Below, piece by piece: positions 25,946-35,175 of a DNA stretch of 64,000 nt; the stretch's first letter is position 1, and every line of letters starts with the position of its first letter. The stretch covers positions 414,663-478,662 of the forward strand of contig FREU01000002.1 of NCBI GenBank assembly GCA_900143615.1, read 5' to 3'. The notes beneath the pieces were generated by a model. That model saw only the letters and a program-made list of their open reading frames with translations, was not told the origin of the DNA and made no database searches. Source of the DNA: Rhodobacteraceae bacterium Alg231-30 (GTDB lineage Bacteria > Pseudomonadota > Alphaproteobacteria > Rhodobacterales > Rhodobacteraceae). Both the position numbers and the translations under genes were made by a program.

Positions 25946-26713
25946 ATGACCGCAAAAGTGTCCCTGATCGGAGCTGGCCCAGGCGATCCCGAACTGATGA
26001 CCCTGCGCGCGGTGCGCATGTTGTCTGAGGCAGATGTCGTGGTTTACGACCGTCTGGTGTCTGACGAAATTATGGCCCTTTGCCCCCCACATGCCGAGCT
26101 GATTGCGGTAGGTAAATGCCCCAAGAACCACCCCGTCCCACAGGACCGCATCAACGAAATTCTCTACGAGCAGGCTACCCAAGGCCGTCAGGTCGCACGC
26201 CTCAAGGGCGGCGATCCGATGATCTTTGGGCGCGGCTCTGAGGAAGCCGCCTATCTGATCGAAAATGGCATCGAAGTGGAATACGCCCCGGGCATCACCG
26301 CCGCGCAGGGCGCCAGCTGCTCCACCGGTGTGCCGCTGACCCACCGCGGTCTGGCCACGGGCGTTCAATATGTCACCGGCCACCGTCAGGCCGGCACCAC
26401 TCTGGATCTCGATTGGAAACGCCTCGCGGATCCTGACACCACTTTGGTGATCTACATGGGCGTGTCCAACATCGGCCAGATCGCTGTCGGGCTGATGACA
26501 GAAGGCTTAGCGGCTTCCACGCCTGTGCTCGCTGTTTCCCGCGCGACCTCAGCACAAGAAGACCGCCTCCTCACCTCCCTTGGCTCTGTGGCCCAAGACA
26601 GCCGAGATGCCGGATTGAAACCACCCACGCTGTTTATCATCGGCAAAGTTGTCTCGCTCTATCGCGCCCAACCCCAAGAGCTGCCGCTCGCGGCGATCCG
26701 TGCCAATGGATAG
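25946..26713 (+). CDS. nirE: Uroporphyrinogen-III C-methyltransferase of the haem d1 pathway
   Basis: 255 residues from the ATG at 25946 (AAAGAGGTG upstream). It uses two SAM to make precorrin-2 for haem d1. Family motifs: 'VSLIGAGPGDPELMTLRAVR', 'VVYDRLVS', 'RLKGGDPMIFGRG' and 'GVPLTHRGLA'. A SUMT from sirohaem synthesis would look alike, but the gene starts the haem d1 operon and overlaps nirC by 8 bp. Confidence 0.92.
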   Translation: MTAKVSLIGAGPGDPELMTLRAVRMLSEADVVVYDRLVSDEIMALCPPHAELIAVGKCPKNHPVPQDRINEILYEQATQGRQVARLKGGDPMIFGRGSEEAAYLIENGIEVEYAPGITAAQGASCSTGVPLTHRGLATGVQYVTGHRQAGTTLDLDWKRLADPDTTLVIYMGVSNIGQIAVGLMTEGLAASTPVLAVSRATSAQEDRLLTSLGSVAQDSRDAGLKPPTLFIIGKVVSLYRAQPQELPLAAIRANG

Positions 26714-27086
26714 ATTCACCAAAACCTACCGCGATCCGGTGCCACCACCACGCCGCCGCACACGCTCGATGTTCACCGCCAATGCGGTGTTCTCCGCCGC
26801 CTTTCTATTGGCCACCGCCGCACTTGCCGCTGAAACCATCGATCCAGGCGCGCTCAAGCGACTGGTGCATCAGGACTGCGGCAGCTGCCACGGCCTCACG
26901 CTCAAGGGCGGGCTTGGCCCTGATCTGCGTGCCGAAAACATTCAACATCATGATGTGGACAGCCTGAAATTTGTGATCCTCAACGGCATCCCTGAAACAC
27001 CGATGCCGCCATGGCAGCCCCTCATCTCTGAAGAAGAGGCTGAATGGGTTGCGCGCTATCTGCTAGATCCGGAGACCATGGAATGA
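26706..27086 (+). CDS. nirC: Small periplasmic c-type cytochrome NirC
   Basis: 126 residues. The ATG at 26706 overlaps the nirE stop; an internal ATG at 26769 would shorten the basic N-terminus ahead of the signal helix 'NAVFSAAFLLATAALAAE'. The mature part binds one haem (CGSCH) with a probable Met ligand in 'ETPMPPWQPL'. NirC donates electrons to NirS or helps in haem d1 maturation. Confidence 0.88.
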   Translation: MDRFTKTYRDPVPPPRRRTRSMFTANAVFSAAFLLATAALAAETIDPGALKRLVHQDCGSCHGLTLKGGLGPDLRAENIQHHDVDSLKFVILNGIPETPMPPWQPLISEEEAEWVARYLLDPETME

Positions 27087-28225
27087 AACCCTTTGCGCTT
27101 TCCCTGTTGGCAATGCTGTGCCTTTCGGCGGCCCATGCTGAACCGACCGCCACCGGCGATCTCGGTCTCATCATCGAGCGCGCCAAAGGGTCCGTTCTGT
27201 TGGTGGACCAATCCGAACGCGCCGCGCTGGCCCGTATCGAAGGCCTCGGCGACCTCTCCCACGCCAGCCTTGTCTATTCCTCGGACGAGCGTTTTGCCTA
27301 TGTCTTTGGCCGCGACGGCGGGCTGACCAAAGTCGACATCGTCAAACGCGAGATTGCCAACCGCGTGGTGCAGGCAGGCAACGCCATCGGCGGGGCGATC
27401 TCGGATGACGGCACGCTTGTGGCCGTCTCCAACTACGAACCCGGCGGCGTGCGCATTTTTGACGCCGACACGCTTGAGATGGTGGCGGATATTGCCACCG
27501 ACAGCAAAACCATCGGCCTTGTTGACGCCCCCGGTCGCCGCTTTGTTTTTACCATGTGGGACACAGGTGAGACATGGATTGCCGATCTCTCTGGCGCGTT
27601 GGAAATTACCAAAATCCCCGACATGGGTGACCGCCCCTATGACGCGTTGATCACGGCCAACGGGCGCACCTATATCACCGGCCTATTTGGCGAGGACGGG
27701 CTGACCGCACTGGATTTGTGGTCTGAGACCCCCGAACCGATCCGGGTGCTGCCCAACTACGGACGCGGGCAGGAGGAAATGCCGGTCTATAAAATGCCCC
27801 ATCTGGAAGGCTGGGCCCACACAGGTGCCGAATTTGTCCTGCCTGCCGTTGGCCATCACGAAGTGCTCTGGATCGATGCGGACAGCTTGCAGGAAACCGG
27901 GCGCACGCGAACCCATGGCCAGCCCGTATTTGCCATGGCACGCCCTGACGGGCGTCATGTCTGGGTGAACTTCGCCCATCCCCTAAACGACACCATCCAA
28001 GTCATCGACACAGTGACCAAACAGATCGTGCATGAATTCAAACCCGGCCCCGCCGTGCTGCACATGGAGTTCACGCCCCGCGGCCACGAAGTATGGCTGA
28101 GCGTGCGCGACGCCGGAAAAGTCATGATCTACGACACCCACACCTTTGAAAAGCTGCGCGAAATCGAGGCGGATAGCCCCTCGGGCATCTTTTTCACCGC
28201 GCGCGCGCACCGGACGGGATTGTAA
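27083..28225 (+). CDS. nirF: Haem d1 biosynthesis protein NirF
   Basis: 380 residues from the ATG at 27083, coupled to nirC by ATGA and preceded by CCGGAGACC. A signal peptide ends 'AAHAEPTA'; no clear lipobox is seen, unlike the lipoprotein form in Pseudomonas. The rest is a d1-type beta-propeller related to NirS and NirN without a haem c site. NirF acts late in haem d1 synthesis, converting the 12,18-didecarboxysirohaem-derived intermediate. Confidence 0.9.
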   Translation: MKPFALSLLAMLCLSAAHAEPTATGDLGLIIERAKGSVLLVDQSERAALARIEGLGDLSHASLVYSSDERFAYVFGRDGGLTKVDIVKREIANRVVQAGNAIGGAISDDGTLVAVSNYEPGGVRIFDADTLEMVADIATDSKTIGLVDAPGRRFVFTMWDTGETWIADLSGALEITKIPDMGDRPYDALITANGRTYITGLFGEDGLTALDLWSETPEPIRVLPNYGRGQEEMPVYKMPHLEGWAHTGAEFVLPAVGHHEVLWIDADSLQETGRTRTHGQPVFAMARPDGRHVWVNFAHPLNDTIQVIDTVTKQIVHEFKPGPAVLHMEFTPRGHEVWLSVRDAGKVMIYDTHTFEKLREIEADSPSGIFFTARAHRTGL

Positions 28226-28228
28226 GCC

Positions 28229-29230
28229 ATGAAAATTGTCGCAGACCCGATTGATCGCCAGCTTCTGGACAACTGGCAGCGCGATTTCCCAATCATCCCA
28301 CGCCCCTTTGCCGAACTGGCGACAGCATTGGACATCACCGAAGACGATGTTCTGGACCGTCTGATCCGCATGCGCCAAAGCGGGCGCATCACGCGCGTCG
28401 GAGCGACCTGCGCACCCAACACCATCTCGGCCAGCACCCTCGCAGCCGTAGCGGCACCTGCGGAACGGATCGAGGAAGTCGCCGCCATCATTGGCCGCGA
28501 AGCAGGCGTAAACCATTCCTATGAACGCGAAGACCGCTGGAACCTGTGGTTTGTCGCCACCGGACCGGATCGGGATCATGTCACTGCCACTTTGAACCGG
28601 ATTTCTCGAAAAACCGGACTGGAGGTCATGGACCTGCGGCTGGTGCGTCCCTTTAACGTTGACCTTGGCTTTCGCCTGATTGGCGACGCTGGCACGCGCG
28701 GGCTGCCTCCCCGGGCCAAACCAGTAAATTGCGCCGCCCTGCGCCCGGGCGACACCGACATCATGCAGGCGCTGACGACCGGGCTGAAATTGACGCCGCG
28801 CCCCTATGAAACGCTATCGCAATCGCTCAACCGTGGCGAAGACGAAATCCTCGCGCGCATCTCGGCCCTCAGCGCGGCAGGCATCATCTCGCGCCTTGGT
28901 GTGATCGTGCGCCACCGCGCATTGGGATGGCGCGCCAATGCGATGGTGGTCTGGGATTTGCCCCACGATCACATCACCACCGCGGGCCCCAAACTCGCCG
29001 CGCAAACGGGCGTGACGCTGTGTTACGAACGCACCCCAGTAGAAGGCCACTGGCCCTATCGGCTCTATTCGATGTTTCACGCACGCAGCCGCTCGGAAGC
29101 ACTTGAAAACCTGCGCGCTGCCGCCGCATTGCCCGAGTTGCGCGAAGTGCCGCACAGAGCGCTGTTTTCCACGCGCTGTTTCAAACAAACCGGCGCGATG
29201 ATCACCGCCCCAAAGGAGAGCGCCGCATGA
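28229..29230 (+). CDS. nirDL: Sirohaem decarboxylase NirD-NirL fusion
   Basis: 333 residues with two Lrp/AsnC-like modules in tandem: 'DRQLLDNWQRDFPIIPRPFA' opens the first and 'DTDIMQALTTGLKLTPRPYE' the second at about residue 178. Each has a winged-HTH-like part and a ferredoxin-like part with the 'NHSYERED.WNLWF' or 'TLCYERTPVEGHWPYRLYSM' segment containing the functional Tyr-Glu-Arg region. With NirG and NirH it removes the acetate side-chain carboxylates of sirohaem. The fusion is as in Paracoccus and other alphaproteobacteria. Confidence 0.9.
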   Translation: MKIVADPIDRQLLDNWQRDFPIIPRPFAELATALDITEDDVLDRLIRMRQSGRITRVGATCAPNTISASTLAAVAAPAERIEEVAAIIGREAGVNHSYEREDRWNLWFVATGPDRDHVTATLNRISRKTGLEVMDLRLVRPFNVDLGFRLIGDAGTRGLPPRAKPVNCAALRPGDTDIMQALTTGLKLTPRPYETLSQSLNRGEDEILARISALSAAGIISRLGVIVRHRALGWRANAMVVWDLPHDHITTAGPKLAAQTGVTLCYERTPVEGHWPYRLYSMFHARSRSEALENLRAAAALPELREVPHRALFSTRCFKQTGAMITAPKESAA

Positions 29231-29679
29231 CATCTCTCACCCAAACCGACCGCGATCTGATCAACCGTCTTCAGGATGATCTACCGCTTGAAAACCGCCC
29301 CTTTTCCGCTCTGTCCGCCGAACTCGACATCACCGAAGAAGAGCTGATCACACGCGTCAAACGCCTGCGCTCCGAGGGTATCCTGACCCGCTTTGGACCT
29401 TTCTTTGATGCCGCAGCCATGGGTGGCGACTTCTGCCTCTGCGCCATCGCCGTGCCGCCTGACCAGTATGAAGCGGTCACCGAACAGGTCAACGCCTACC
29501 CCGAAGTGGCGCATAATTATGAGCGCACGCATCATCTCAACATGTGGTTTGTGCTGGCCTGCGAGACGCCCGAAGCGATTGATTTCACCGCCGATTTGAT
29601 CCAAGCGGAAACCGGTCTAACCGTCTATCGCTTCCCCAAACTACAAGAATTTTTCATTGGCTTCAGGGTGGCGGCATGA
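29227..29679 (+). CDS. nirG: Sirohaem decarboxylase subunit NirG
   Basis: 150 residues, Lrp/AsnC-like: 'DRDLINRLQDDLPLENRPFS' and 'AHNYERTHHLNMWFVLACET'. It is a paralogue of each half of nirDL and of nirH and overlaps both neighbours by 4 bp (ATGA). The lack of a long linker and the position after nirDL support NirG. Confidence 0.88.
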   Translation: MTSLTQTDRDLINRLQDDLPLENRPFSALSAELDITEEELITRVKRLRSEGILTRFGPFFDAAAMGGDFCLCAIAVPPDQYEAVTEQVNAYPEVAHNYERTHHLNMWFVLACETPEAIDFTADLIQAETGLTVYRFPKLQEFFIGFRVAA

Positions 29680-30161
29680 GCATCGACGCAACAGACCGCC
29701 GCATTATCGAAGCCCTGCAATCGGGTCTTCCCCTGACGACAACGCCCTACGCCGAGGTCGCAGATAGCATCGGGCTGCCCGAAAACGATCTGCTCACCCG
29801 CCTTGAAGCCATGAAATCCAGCGGCATCATCCGTCGCATCGCCGCCGCGCCCAATCATTACAAACTGGGCATGGCCGCCAATGGCATGACCGTGTGGGAT
29901 GTGGCCGACGACCACGTCGCCACACTGGGCGCACAAATCGGCGCGCTACCCTTTGTGACCCATTGTTACGAACGCCCCCGCGCATTGCCGGACTGGCCTT
30001 ACAATCTCTTTGCGATGGTGCATGGCACGACGCGTGAAGAAGTCATCGAAAAACGCGAGATCATCGCCGAAATCTTGAGGCCCGCTCCGGGTGCCAGCGA
30101 CATTCTCTACTCCACCCGGATTCTGAAAAAGACCGGATTGCGACTTAAGAAGCGAGGGTAA
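29676..30161 (+). CDS. nirH: Sirohaem decarboxylase subunit NirH
   Basis: 161 residues with the same fold as NirG: '[20 protein letters not shown]', '[20 protein letters not shown]' and a C-terminal '[19 protein letters not shown]'. The last motif also ends NirL-type domains. It overlaps nirG by 4 bp and lies 4 bp before nirJ. Confidence 0.88.
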   Translation: MSIDATDRRIIEALQSGLPLTTTPYAEVADSIGLPENDLLTRLEAMKSSGIIRRIAAAPNHYKLGMAANGMTVWDVADDHVATLGAQIGALPFVTHCYERPRALPDWPYNLFAMVHGTTREEVIEKREIIAEILRPAPGASDILYSTRILKKTGLRLKKRG

Positions 30162-30165
30162 TTTC

Positions 30166-31380
30166 ATGTTCCGATTGACCGAATATATGCACCAGCTTGT
30201 CACCCCGACCCCCGTGCGCCTTCGCGATCCCAACCGTGTCGTGAAACCCGTGGTGATCTGGAACCTGACGCGCCGATGCAACCTCAAGTGCCGCCACTGC
30301 TACACTGTCTCGGCGGATGTGAATTTCCCGGGCGAACTCTCCGAAAACCAGGCTTTTGAGACACTCGAAGATCTTGGCCGTTTCAAAGTCCCCGCCATCA
30401 TCCTCTCAGGCGGCGAACCGCTCGATAGCCCCTATCTGTTCCCCTTGGCCAAACGTGCTCGTGATCTGACCCGCGTGCTGGCGCTCTCGACAAACGGTAC
30501 AAAAATCTATGGCGAAACTGCCGATCAAGTCGCCGAAATCGGCTTTGACTACGTCGGAATCTCCATCGACGGCATCGGTGAAACCAACGACTGGTTTCGC
30601 GGTGTCGATGGCGCGTTTGACGCCGCCCTGCGCGGTGTACGTGAGCTCAAAAAGCGGGGTGTCAAAGTTGGCCTGCGCTTTTGTCTGACCGAAGGCACCC
30701 AGCACCACCTGCCTGACCTGCTCAAACTCTGCGACGACGAAGGCGTCGACAAATTCTATCTCAGCCATTTGGTCTATGCCGGACGCGGCGACAAAAACCG
30801 CGGCGAGGACGCTCACCACATCCGCACCCGTCGCGGTCTTGACCTTTTGCTGGACCGCGCTTGGGTGGCGGTCGCCGAAAACAAACCCCTCGATATCGTC
30901 ACCGGCAATAATGACGCCGATGCGGGGTATTTCCTGCAATGGGTGCGGCGCAATTTTGACGCAAGCCACGAAGCACACCTGCGCCAGCATCTGGCGGCAT
31001 GGGGCGGCAACTCTTCCGGTCTGGGCGTCGCCAACATCGACTTTCTTGGCCAAGTCCACCCTGACACCTATTGGTCCGACTACACCGTCGGCAATGTCAA
31101 AACCACGCCGTTCTCCGAGTTGTGGACCGGCGACGATCCGATGCTCGCCACCCTGCGCACTCGCCCGCGCCCGCTCAAGAGCCGCTGTGGTGCCTGCAAG
31201 CTGCGCGATGTCTGCGGCGGCAACACCCGCATTCGCGCGCTGCAACTCACCGGTGATCCCTGGGCCGAAGATCCAGCCTGTTATCTGACCAATTCCGAGA
31301 TTGGCGTGGCCGACAGCGCCCGTCTGGAAGTCTCACCTTTCAAAGGCAAAAGCCATGACCCGCAACATCAATTCTTCTGA
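30166..31380 (+). CDS. nirJ: Radical SAM haem d1 synthase component NirJ
   Basis: 404 residues. The radical SAM cluster site is '[11 protein letters not shown]' (C38, C42, C45), with '[14 protein letters not shown]' following. The C-terminus has a SPASM-type cysteine set ('[15 protein letters not shown]') for a second Fe-S cluster. NirJ replaces propionate side chains of didecarboxysirohaem by the keto-precursor groups. Its 3' end overlaps the nirN start by 26 bp. Confidence 0.94.
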   Translation: MFRLTEYMHQLVTPTPVRLRDPNRVVKPVVIWNLTRRCNLKCRHCYTVSADVNFPGELSENQAFETLEDLGRFKVPAIILSGGEPLDSPYLFPLAKRARDLTRVLALSTNGTKIYGETADQVAEIGFDYVGISIDGIGETNDWFRGVDGAFDAALRGVRELKKRGVKVGLRFCLTEGTQHHLPDLLKLCDDEGVDKFYLSHLVYAGRGDKNRGEDAHHIRTRRGLDLLLDRAWVAVAENKPLDIVTGNNDADAGYFLQWVRRNFDASHEAHLRQHLAAWGGNSSGLGVANIDFLGQVHPDTYWSDYTVGNVKTTPFSELWTGDDPMLATLRTRPRPLKSRCGACKLRDVCGGNTRIRALQLTGDPWAEDPACYLTNSEIGVADSARLEVSPFKGKSHDPQHQFF

Positions 31381-32926
31381 TCCCGCTCCCCACAAATCCC
31401 TGAAATCTGCACTTGCGCTGACCCTGACACTGCTCGCGGGACCGATCATCGCCGACCCAGCCGCAGACTACACCGAGTTTTGCGTTGAATGTCACGGCGC
31501 TGATCGTCTGGGCGGCGTTGGCCCTGCACTGATCCCGCAAACCCTGCGCCGCATGCGTGGCCCCAAAGTCGCCCATGTCATTTCCGAAGGGCGCGAGGCA
31601 ACCCAAATGCCGGGATTTGCCGATCTTCTCGATCCTCCGGCCATCGAAGCCCTGACCGCATACCTCAAAACGCCGCTCGACTCTGTGCCGCCATGGAACG
31701 AAGCGGAAATCACCGCCAGCCGCGAGATGAACCCCGACTATACACCCGCAGAGACTCCGATCTGGCCCTCTGACCCGCTGAATATCACGCTGGCCGTGGA
31801 AACCGGAGATCATCACGTCAGCGTTCTGGACGGCGACACGTTCGAGGTGCTCGCCCGCTTTCCAACCCCGTTTGCCGTGCATGGCGGACCCAAGTTTGAC
31901 CCCAAAGGGCGGTTTGTCTTCATCATGTCGCGCGATGGCTGGGTGCAGAAATATGACCTTTACGCGCTGCAAGAGGTCGGTCGCATCCGCGCCGGCCTGA
32001 ACGCACGCAACATCGCTATGTCTGGGGATGGCAAATGGGTGGCCGTGGCCAACTATCTGCCCAACACCCTGACCATCCTGTCCACCGATGATCTGAGTGT
32101 CGCCAAAGTGCTCGACATCAAAGGCAAAGACGGCACCGACAGCCGTGTCTCTGCCGTCTACCAAGCGCCACCACGCGAAAGCTTTGTGCTCGCCCTCAAA
32201 GACGTGCCCGAAATTTGGGAAGTGTTCTACGGCGACAACCCTCCACAATTTGGCTTTGCCCACGACTGGCGCGACGAAGGCCCCGCCCACACCGACATCC
32301 CTTTTCCCGTGCGCAAAATCACCACACCGGACTATCTGGATGATTTCTTCTTTGACCAAAGCTACGAATACGTCATGGGCGCATCCCGTTCTGGCGATGG
32401 CGGTCAGGTGATTGATCTGGTGATTGGCCAAAAGGTGGCTGATCTGGACCTGCCCGGCATGCCCCACCTTGGCTCTGGCATCACATGGGCATGGAACGGC
32501 ACCACCGTAATGGCCACGCCGCATCTGAAGGATGGTGTGATCTCGGTGATCGACATGCAGACTTGGGAAACCGTGAAGCAGATCAAAACTCAAGGCCCGG
32601 GATTTTTCATGCGCAGCCACGAGAATTCCAAATATGTCTGGGCCGATGTGTTCTTTGGCCCCAACCGCGACAAGATGCACATCATCGACAAGGAAACGCT
32701 TGAAATCGTGCACACTTTGCAGCCAGTCAAAGATGCCACCGTCGCCCATGTCGAGTTTACACGTGACGGGGCCGAGGCTTTGGTCTCGGTCTGGGAGGAC
32801 GACGGCGCGGTAATCGTCTATGATGCCAACACCCTCGAAGAACTGCGCCGCCTGCCGATGCGTAAACCCTCAGGAAAATACAATGTCTTCAACAAAATCA
32901 CCTTCTCTGAAGGCACCAGCCACTAA
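31355..32926 (+). CDS. nirN: Haem d1 dehydrogenase NirN (cytochrome cd1-like)
   Basis: 523 residues from the ATG at 31355 inside the end of nirJ. A signal segment (about 17-33, ending 'PIIADPAA') precedes a haem c domain with CVECH (C43, C46, H47) and a d1-type propeller ('[18 protein letters not shown]' holds the axial His equivalent). NirN oxidises the precursor to finished haem d1 and passes it to NirS. It is a paralogue of nirS and nirF in the same cluster. Confidence 0.9.
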   Translation: MTRNINSSDPAPHKSLKSALALTLTLLAGPIIADPAADYTEFCVECHGADRLGGVGPALIPQTLRRMRGPKVAHVISEGREATQMPGFADLLDPPAIEALTAYLKTPLDSVPPWNEAEITASREMNPDYTPAETPIWPSDPLNITLAVETGDHHVSVLDGDTFEVLARFPTPFAVHGGPKFDPKGRFVFIMSRDGWVQKYDLYALQEVGRIRAGLNARNIAMSGDGKWVAVANYLPNTLTILSTDDLSVAKVLDIKGKDGTDSRVSAVYQAPPRESFVLALKDVPEIWEVFYGDNPPQFGFAHDWRDEGPAHTDIPFPVRKITTPDYLDDFFFDQSYEYVMGASRSGDGGQVIDLVIGQKVADLDLPGMPHLGSGITWAWNGTTVMATPHLKDGVISVIDMQTWETVKQIKTQGPGFFMRSHENSKYVWADVFFGPNRDKMHIIDKETLEIVHTLQPVKDATVAHVEFTRDGAEALVSVWEDDGAVIVYDANTLEELRRLPMRKPSGKYNVFNKITFSEGTSH

Positions 32927-32927
32927 C

Positions 32928-33173
32928 ATGGATGCTGTCACGCAGCCCCCTTACTGGTCTCTTCGCCGCCTCTCCGCTTGGTTCTTTATCTTTGTCTGGG
33001 GAGCTGTGGCCATCAACCTCTATTTCTTGGGGTTGATGTGGCAGGCCTTGGGCTGGGCACATATTGCACCGGTCCCATCGATCCTGATTGCCTTTCCTCT
33101 TGCCTTCCCCGCCACTTGGGCCTCGGCACGATGGATTCGTGGTTTGATGGACGAGGCGGAGGCTGACGACTAA
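32928..33173 (+). CDS. Small two-helix membrane protein at the end of the nir operon
   Basis: 81 residues from an ATG one base after the nirN stop (TAACATG). Two hydrophobic helices ('LSAWFFIFVWGAVAINLYFL' and 'HIAPVPSILIAFPLAFPAT') are joined by a short loop, with an acidic C-terminus. An alternative in-frame ATG at 32883 inside nirN has AGGAAA seven bases upstream and would give 96 residues. I do not recognise the family; its place suggests a role in haem d1 export or nitrite/NO handling, but nothing shows this directly. Confidence 0.65.
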   Translation: MDAVTQPPYWSLRRLSAWFFIFVWGAVAINLYFLGLMWQALGWAHIAPVPSILIAFPLAFPATWASARWIRGLMDEAEADD

Positions 33174-33176
33174 CGA

Positions 33177-34148
33177 CTACTTCACCCGGCTTCGTGTCTT
33201 TGACCGCTCTTTCATCATCGCCCTGCCCGCGTCCGTCCCGTCGTGAAACGTGCCAAAGACCTTGTCCCACGGCACCTCAAGCGTGCCATAGTTCACCTCA
33301 AAATACCGATGATGCAGCTGGTGATGGAAATTGCCCAAATGCACCCGTTTTCGTCCCGCGGCCCAAAGCCCCTCAAAACCTGTATGCGTGGTGATCGCGT
33401 AAAGCCCAAAGAACATCAGATGCACAACCACGTGAATAGGGTGGGTTGGCACCACAAAATGCACCAATGCCGTGCCAAAATAAAACACATGTTCAAACGG
33501 GTGCATCGACAGCCCCGACCAAGGGCCAACCTCTGTATTGCGATGATGCAGCGCATGGAACCGATACAGGATGTTGGAATGCAGCATCCTGTGAATCCAG
33601 TAAAAATACAGGCTTTCCCAAATCGGAATGAGAAAGAAGATCGCGACAAACCATACGCCACCATCTGACCACATCCAGACCGGCGCGTAGCCGTTGGCCA
33701 TCGACCACCAGATCAGCACTTCAAAAGCCGACCAAATGGTTAAACCCGACGCCAAGGCCCAAAACACATTGTCCAAAAACTGATCGCCAAAAGTGAACAT
33801 GCGCCCTTGTCGTGGAAACGGGCGCGGGTCGTATTTTTTGCTTGGCCCCTGCAAATCGCTGCGGTGAAACAACCAATGCAGCCCCTGCGCCAAAATCACC
33901 ACCAACACAAAGTTACGCGCCCATATGCCCAAGACCCACCATCCTAAACTGGCGGTGTCACTCAACCTCGGCGCTGCCCAATAATAGACCGCACAGGCCA
34001 GCGCCACGATGGCCAAGTTGATCGAGATCGGGAACCAACTGGCCCAATACCATCGCAGAACCGCCTTAGGCGCCGGCGGCCACTGCCACAGCGGATTGAC
34101 CCGTATCGGCAACTGGTCCGGCGTGTGGTTCCACTCTGACCGGCTCAT
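33177..34148 (-). CDS. Fatty-acid hydroxylase/sterol desaturase family protein, paralogue 1
   Basis: 323 residues with several membrane helices and the diiron histidine clusters of the family: 'YWIHRMLH', 'HALHHRNTEVGPWSG' and, near the C-terminus, 'HLGNFHHQLHHRYFEVNYGT'. The N-terminus 'WNHTPDQLPIRVNPLWQWPP' is shared with the upstream paralogue. It overlaps that gene's stop as ATGA. The family hydroxylates or desaturates lipids, sterols or carotenoids; the substrate here is unknown. Confidence 0.82.
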   Translation of the reverse strand: MSRSEWNHTPDQLPIRVNPLWQWPPAPKAVLRWYWASWFPISINLAIVALACAVYYWAAPRLSDTASLGWWVLGIWARNFVLVVILAQGLHWLFHRSDLQGPSKKYDPRPFPRQGRMFTFGDQFLDNVFWALASGLTIWSAFEVLIWWSMANGYAPVWMWSDGGVWFVAIFFLIPIWESLYFYWIHRMLHSNILYRFHALHHRNTEVGPWSGLSMHPFEHVFYFGTALVHFVVPTHPIHVVVHLMFFGLYAITTHTGFEGLWAAGRKRVHLGNFHHQLHHRYFEVNYGTLEVPWDKVFGTFHDGTDAGRAMMKERSKTRSRVK

Positions 34149-35140
34149 CGCGTGTACATCTGTTTTTTGTGCGCCCGCGTTTGTGTGGTGCCCGCTTCTG
34201 ACCCGTCATGAAACGTACCAAACCAGCGATCAAACGGGATTTCCGAGGTGCCGTAATTGCACTCAAAGTATCGGTGATGCAGTTGGTGAAAGAAGTCACC
34301 CGAACGCGCAATCTCGGCATCTTTGGCAATCAGCTTCTCAAATCCACAATGCGAAAACACAGGGCTGATTTGCTGAAAATAGACGTGAAACATCAGGTGC
34401 AGCGGGTTTGACGGCACCACCAAATGCACAAAATAGGTGGTGAAATAGAACATGTTTTCAAACCAGTGGTTCGAAATGCCCGACCATGGCCCCACGTTCA
34501 CGTTGCGATGATGCACAGCATGCACATGCTTATAAAGCCGAGGATGATGTTCCAGCCGATGCACCCAATAAAAATGCAGGCTCGACCACGTGGGGATTAG
34601 CGCCATCCAGATCAGACTCCACACCGGATGATCGGCAAAACTCACCACCGGAACCCAACCATTGGCCATCACCCACAAGATTATGCATTGATACACTGTC
34701 GCTACGCTCATCGCGCTGCCCAGCGTCCACCAGATGTTGTCCAGCACCTGATTGCTAAACGTGAAGGTGCCGTTCTTGCGGGTCAGATCGCGTTTATCAA
34801 ACTTCTTCTGCATCCCCTGACCGCGCCGCATATACAGCCACCAATGCAACGCGCCTGCCACCAATGTCTGCGGGATCACATTCATCATCCAAACTGTAAA
34901 AATCCACCCGAACTGAAACGTCTTCATCTGCTCCAGAGGCGGCAACACCAAGGCCCAGATCACCAACGCAATCGCCAACGGCACGGTCAATGCGGTGATC
35001 ATCAACCACGCCCCGCGATACCACTGCCAAACGGCACGCGGGTTGGGTGGCCAGACAAACAACGGGTTTAATGTCAGAGGTTGCGGCGGGCGATAATTCC
35101 AGCGCGCCGCCTCAGCATCATTTGCAAAATCATGTGGCAT
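34145..35140 (-). CDS. Fatty-acid hydroxylase/sterol desaturase family protein, paralogue 2
   Basis: 331 residues from the ATG at 35140, preceded by GGGAGGGA. The diiron motifs are 'YWVHRLEHH', 'HAVHHRNVNVGPWSG' and 'HQLHHRYFECNYGTSE'. It shares with paralogue 1 the N-terminal pattern WN-x-P...NPL-x-WPP-x-P-x-AV and the ending 'GTFHDGS/T.A', so the two arose by tandem duplication. It lies 35 bp after the class II aldolase gene in the same direction. Confidence 0.82.
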   Translation of the reverse strand: MPHDFANDAEAARWNYRPPQPLTLNPLFVWPPNPRAVWQWYRGAWLMITALTVPLAIALVIWALVLPPLEQMKTFQFGWIFTVWMMNVIPQTLVAGALHWWLYMRRGQGMQKKFDKRDLTRKNGTFTFSNQVLDNIWWTLGSAMSVATVYQCIILWVMANGWVPVVSFADHPVWSLIWMALIPTWSSLHFYWVHRLEHHPRLYKHVHAVHHRNVNVGPWSGISNHWFENMFYFTTYFVHLVVPSNPLHLMFHVYFQQISPVFSHCGFEKLIAKDAEIARSGDFFHQLHHRYFECNYGTSEIPFDRWFGTFHDGSEAGTTQTRAHKKQMYTR

Positions 35141-35175
35141 GGCGCGTCCCTCCCAAGCTGCGCGACTCAACAATG

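Noticed and set aside
31340-32749. 469-codon open frame antisense to nirN
   Set aside because: A shadow of a GC-rich gene; nirN on the other strand has a signal peptide, haem site and propeller motifs.
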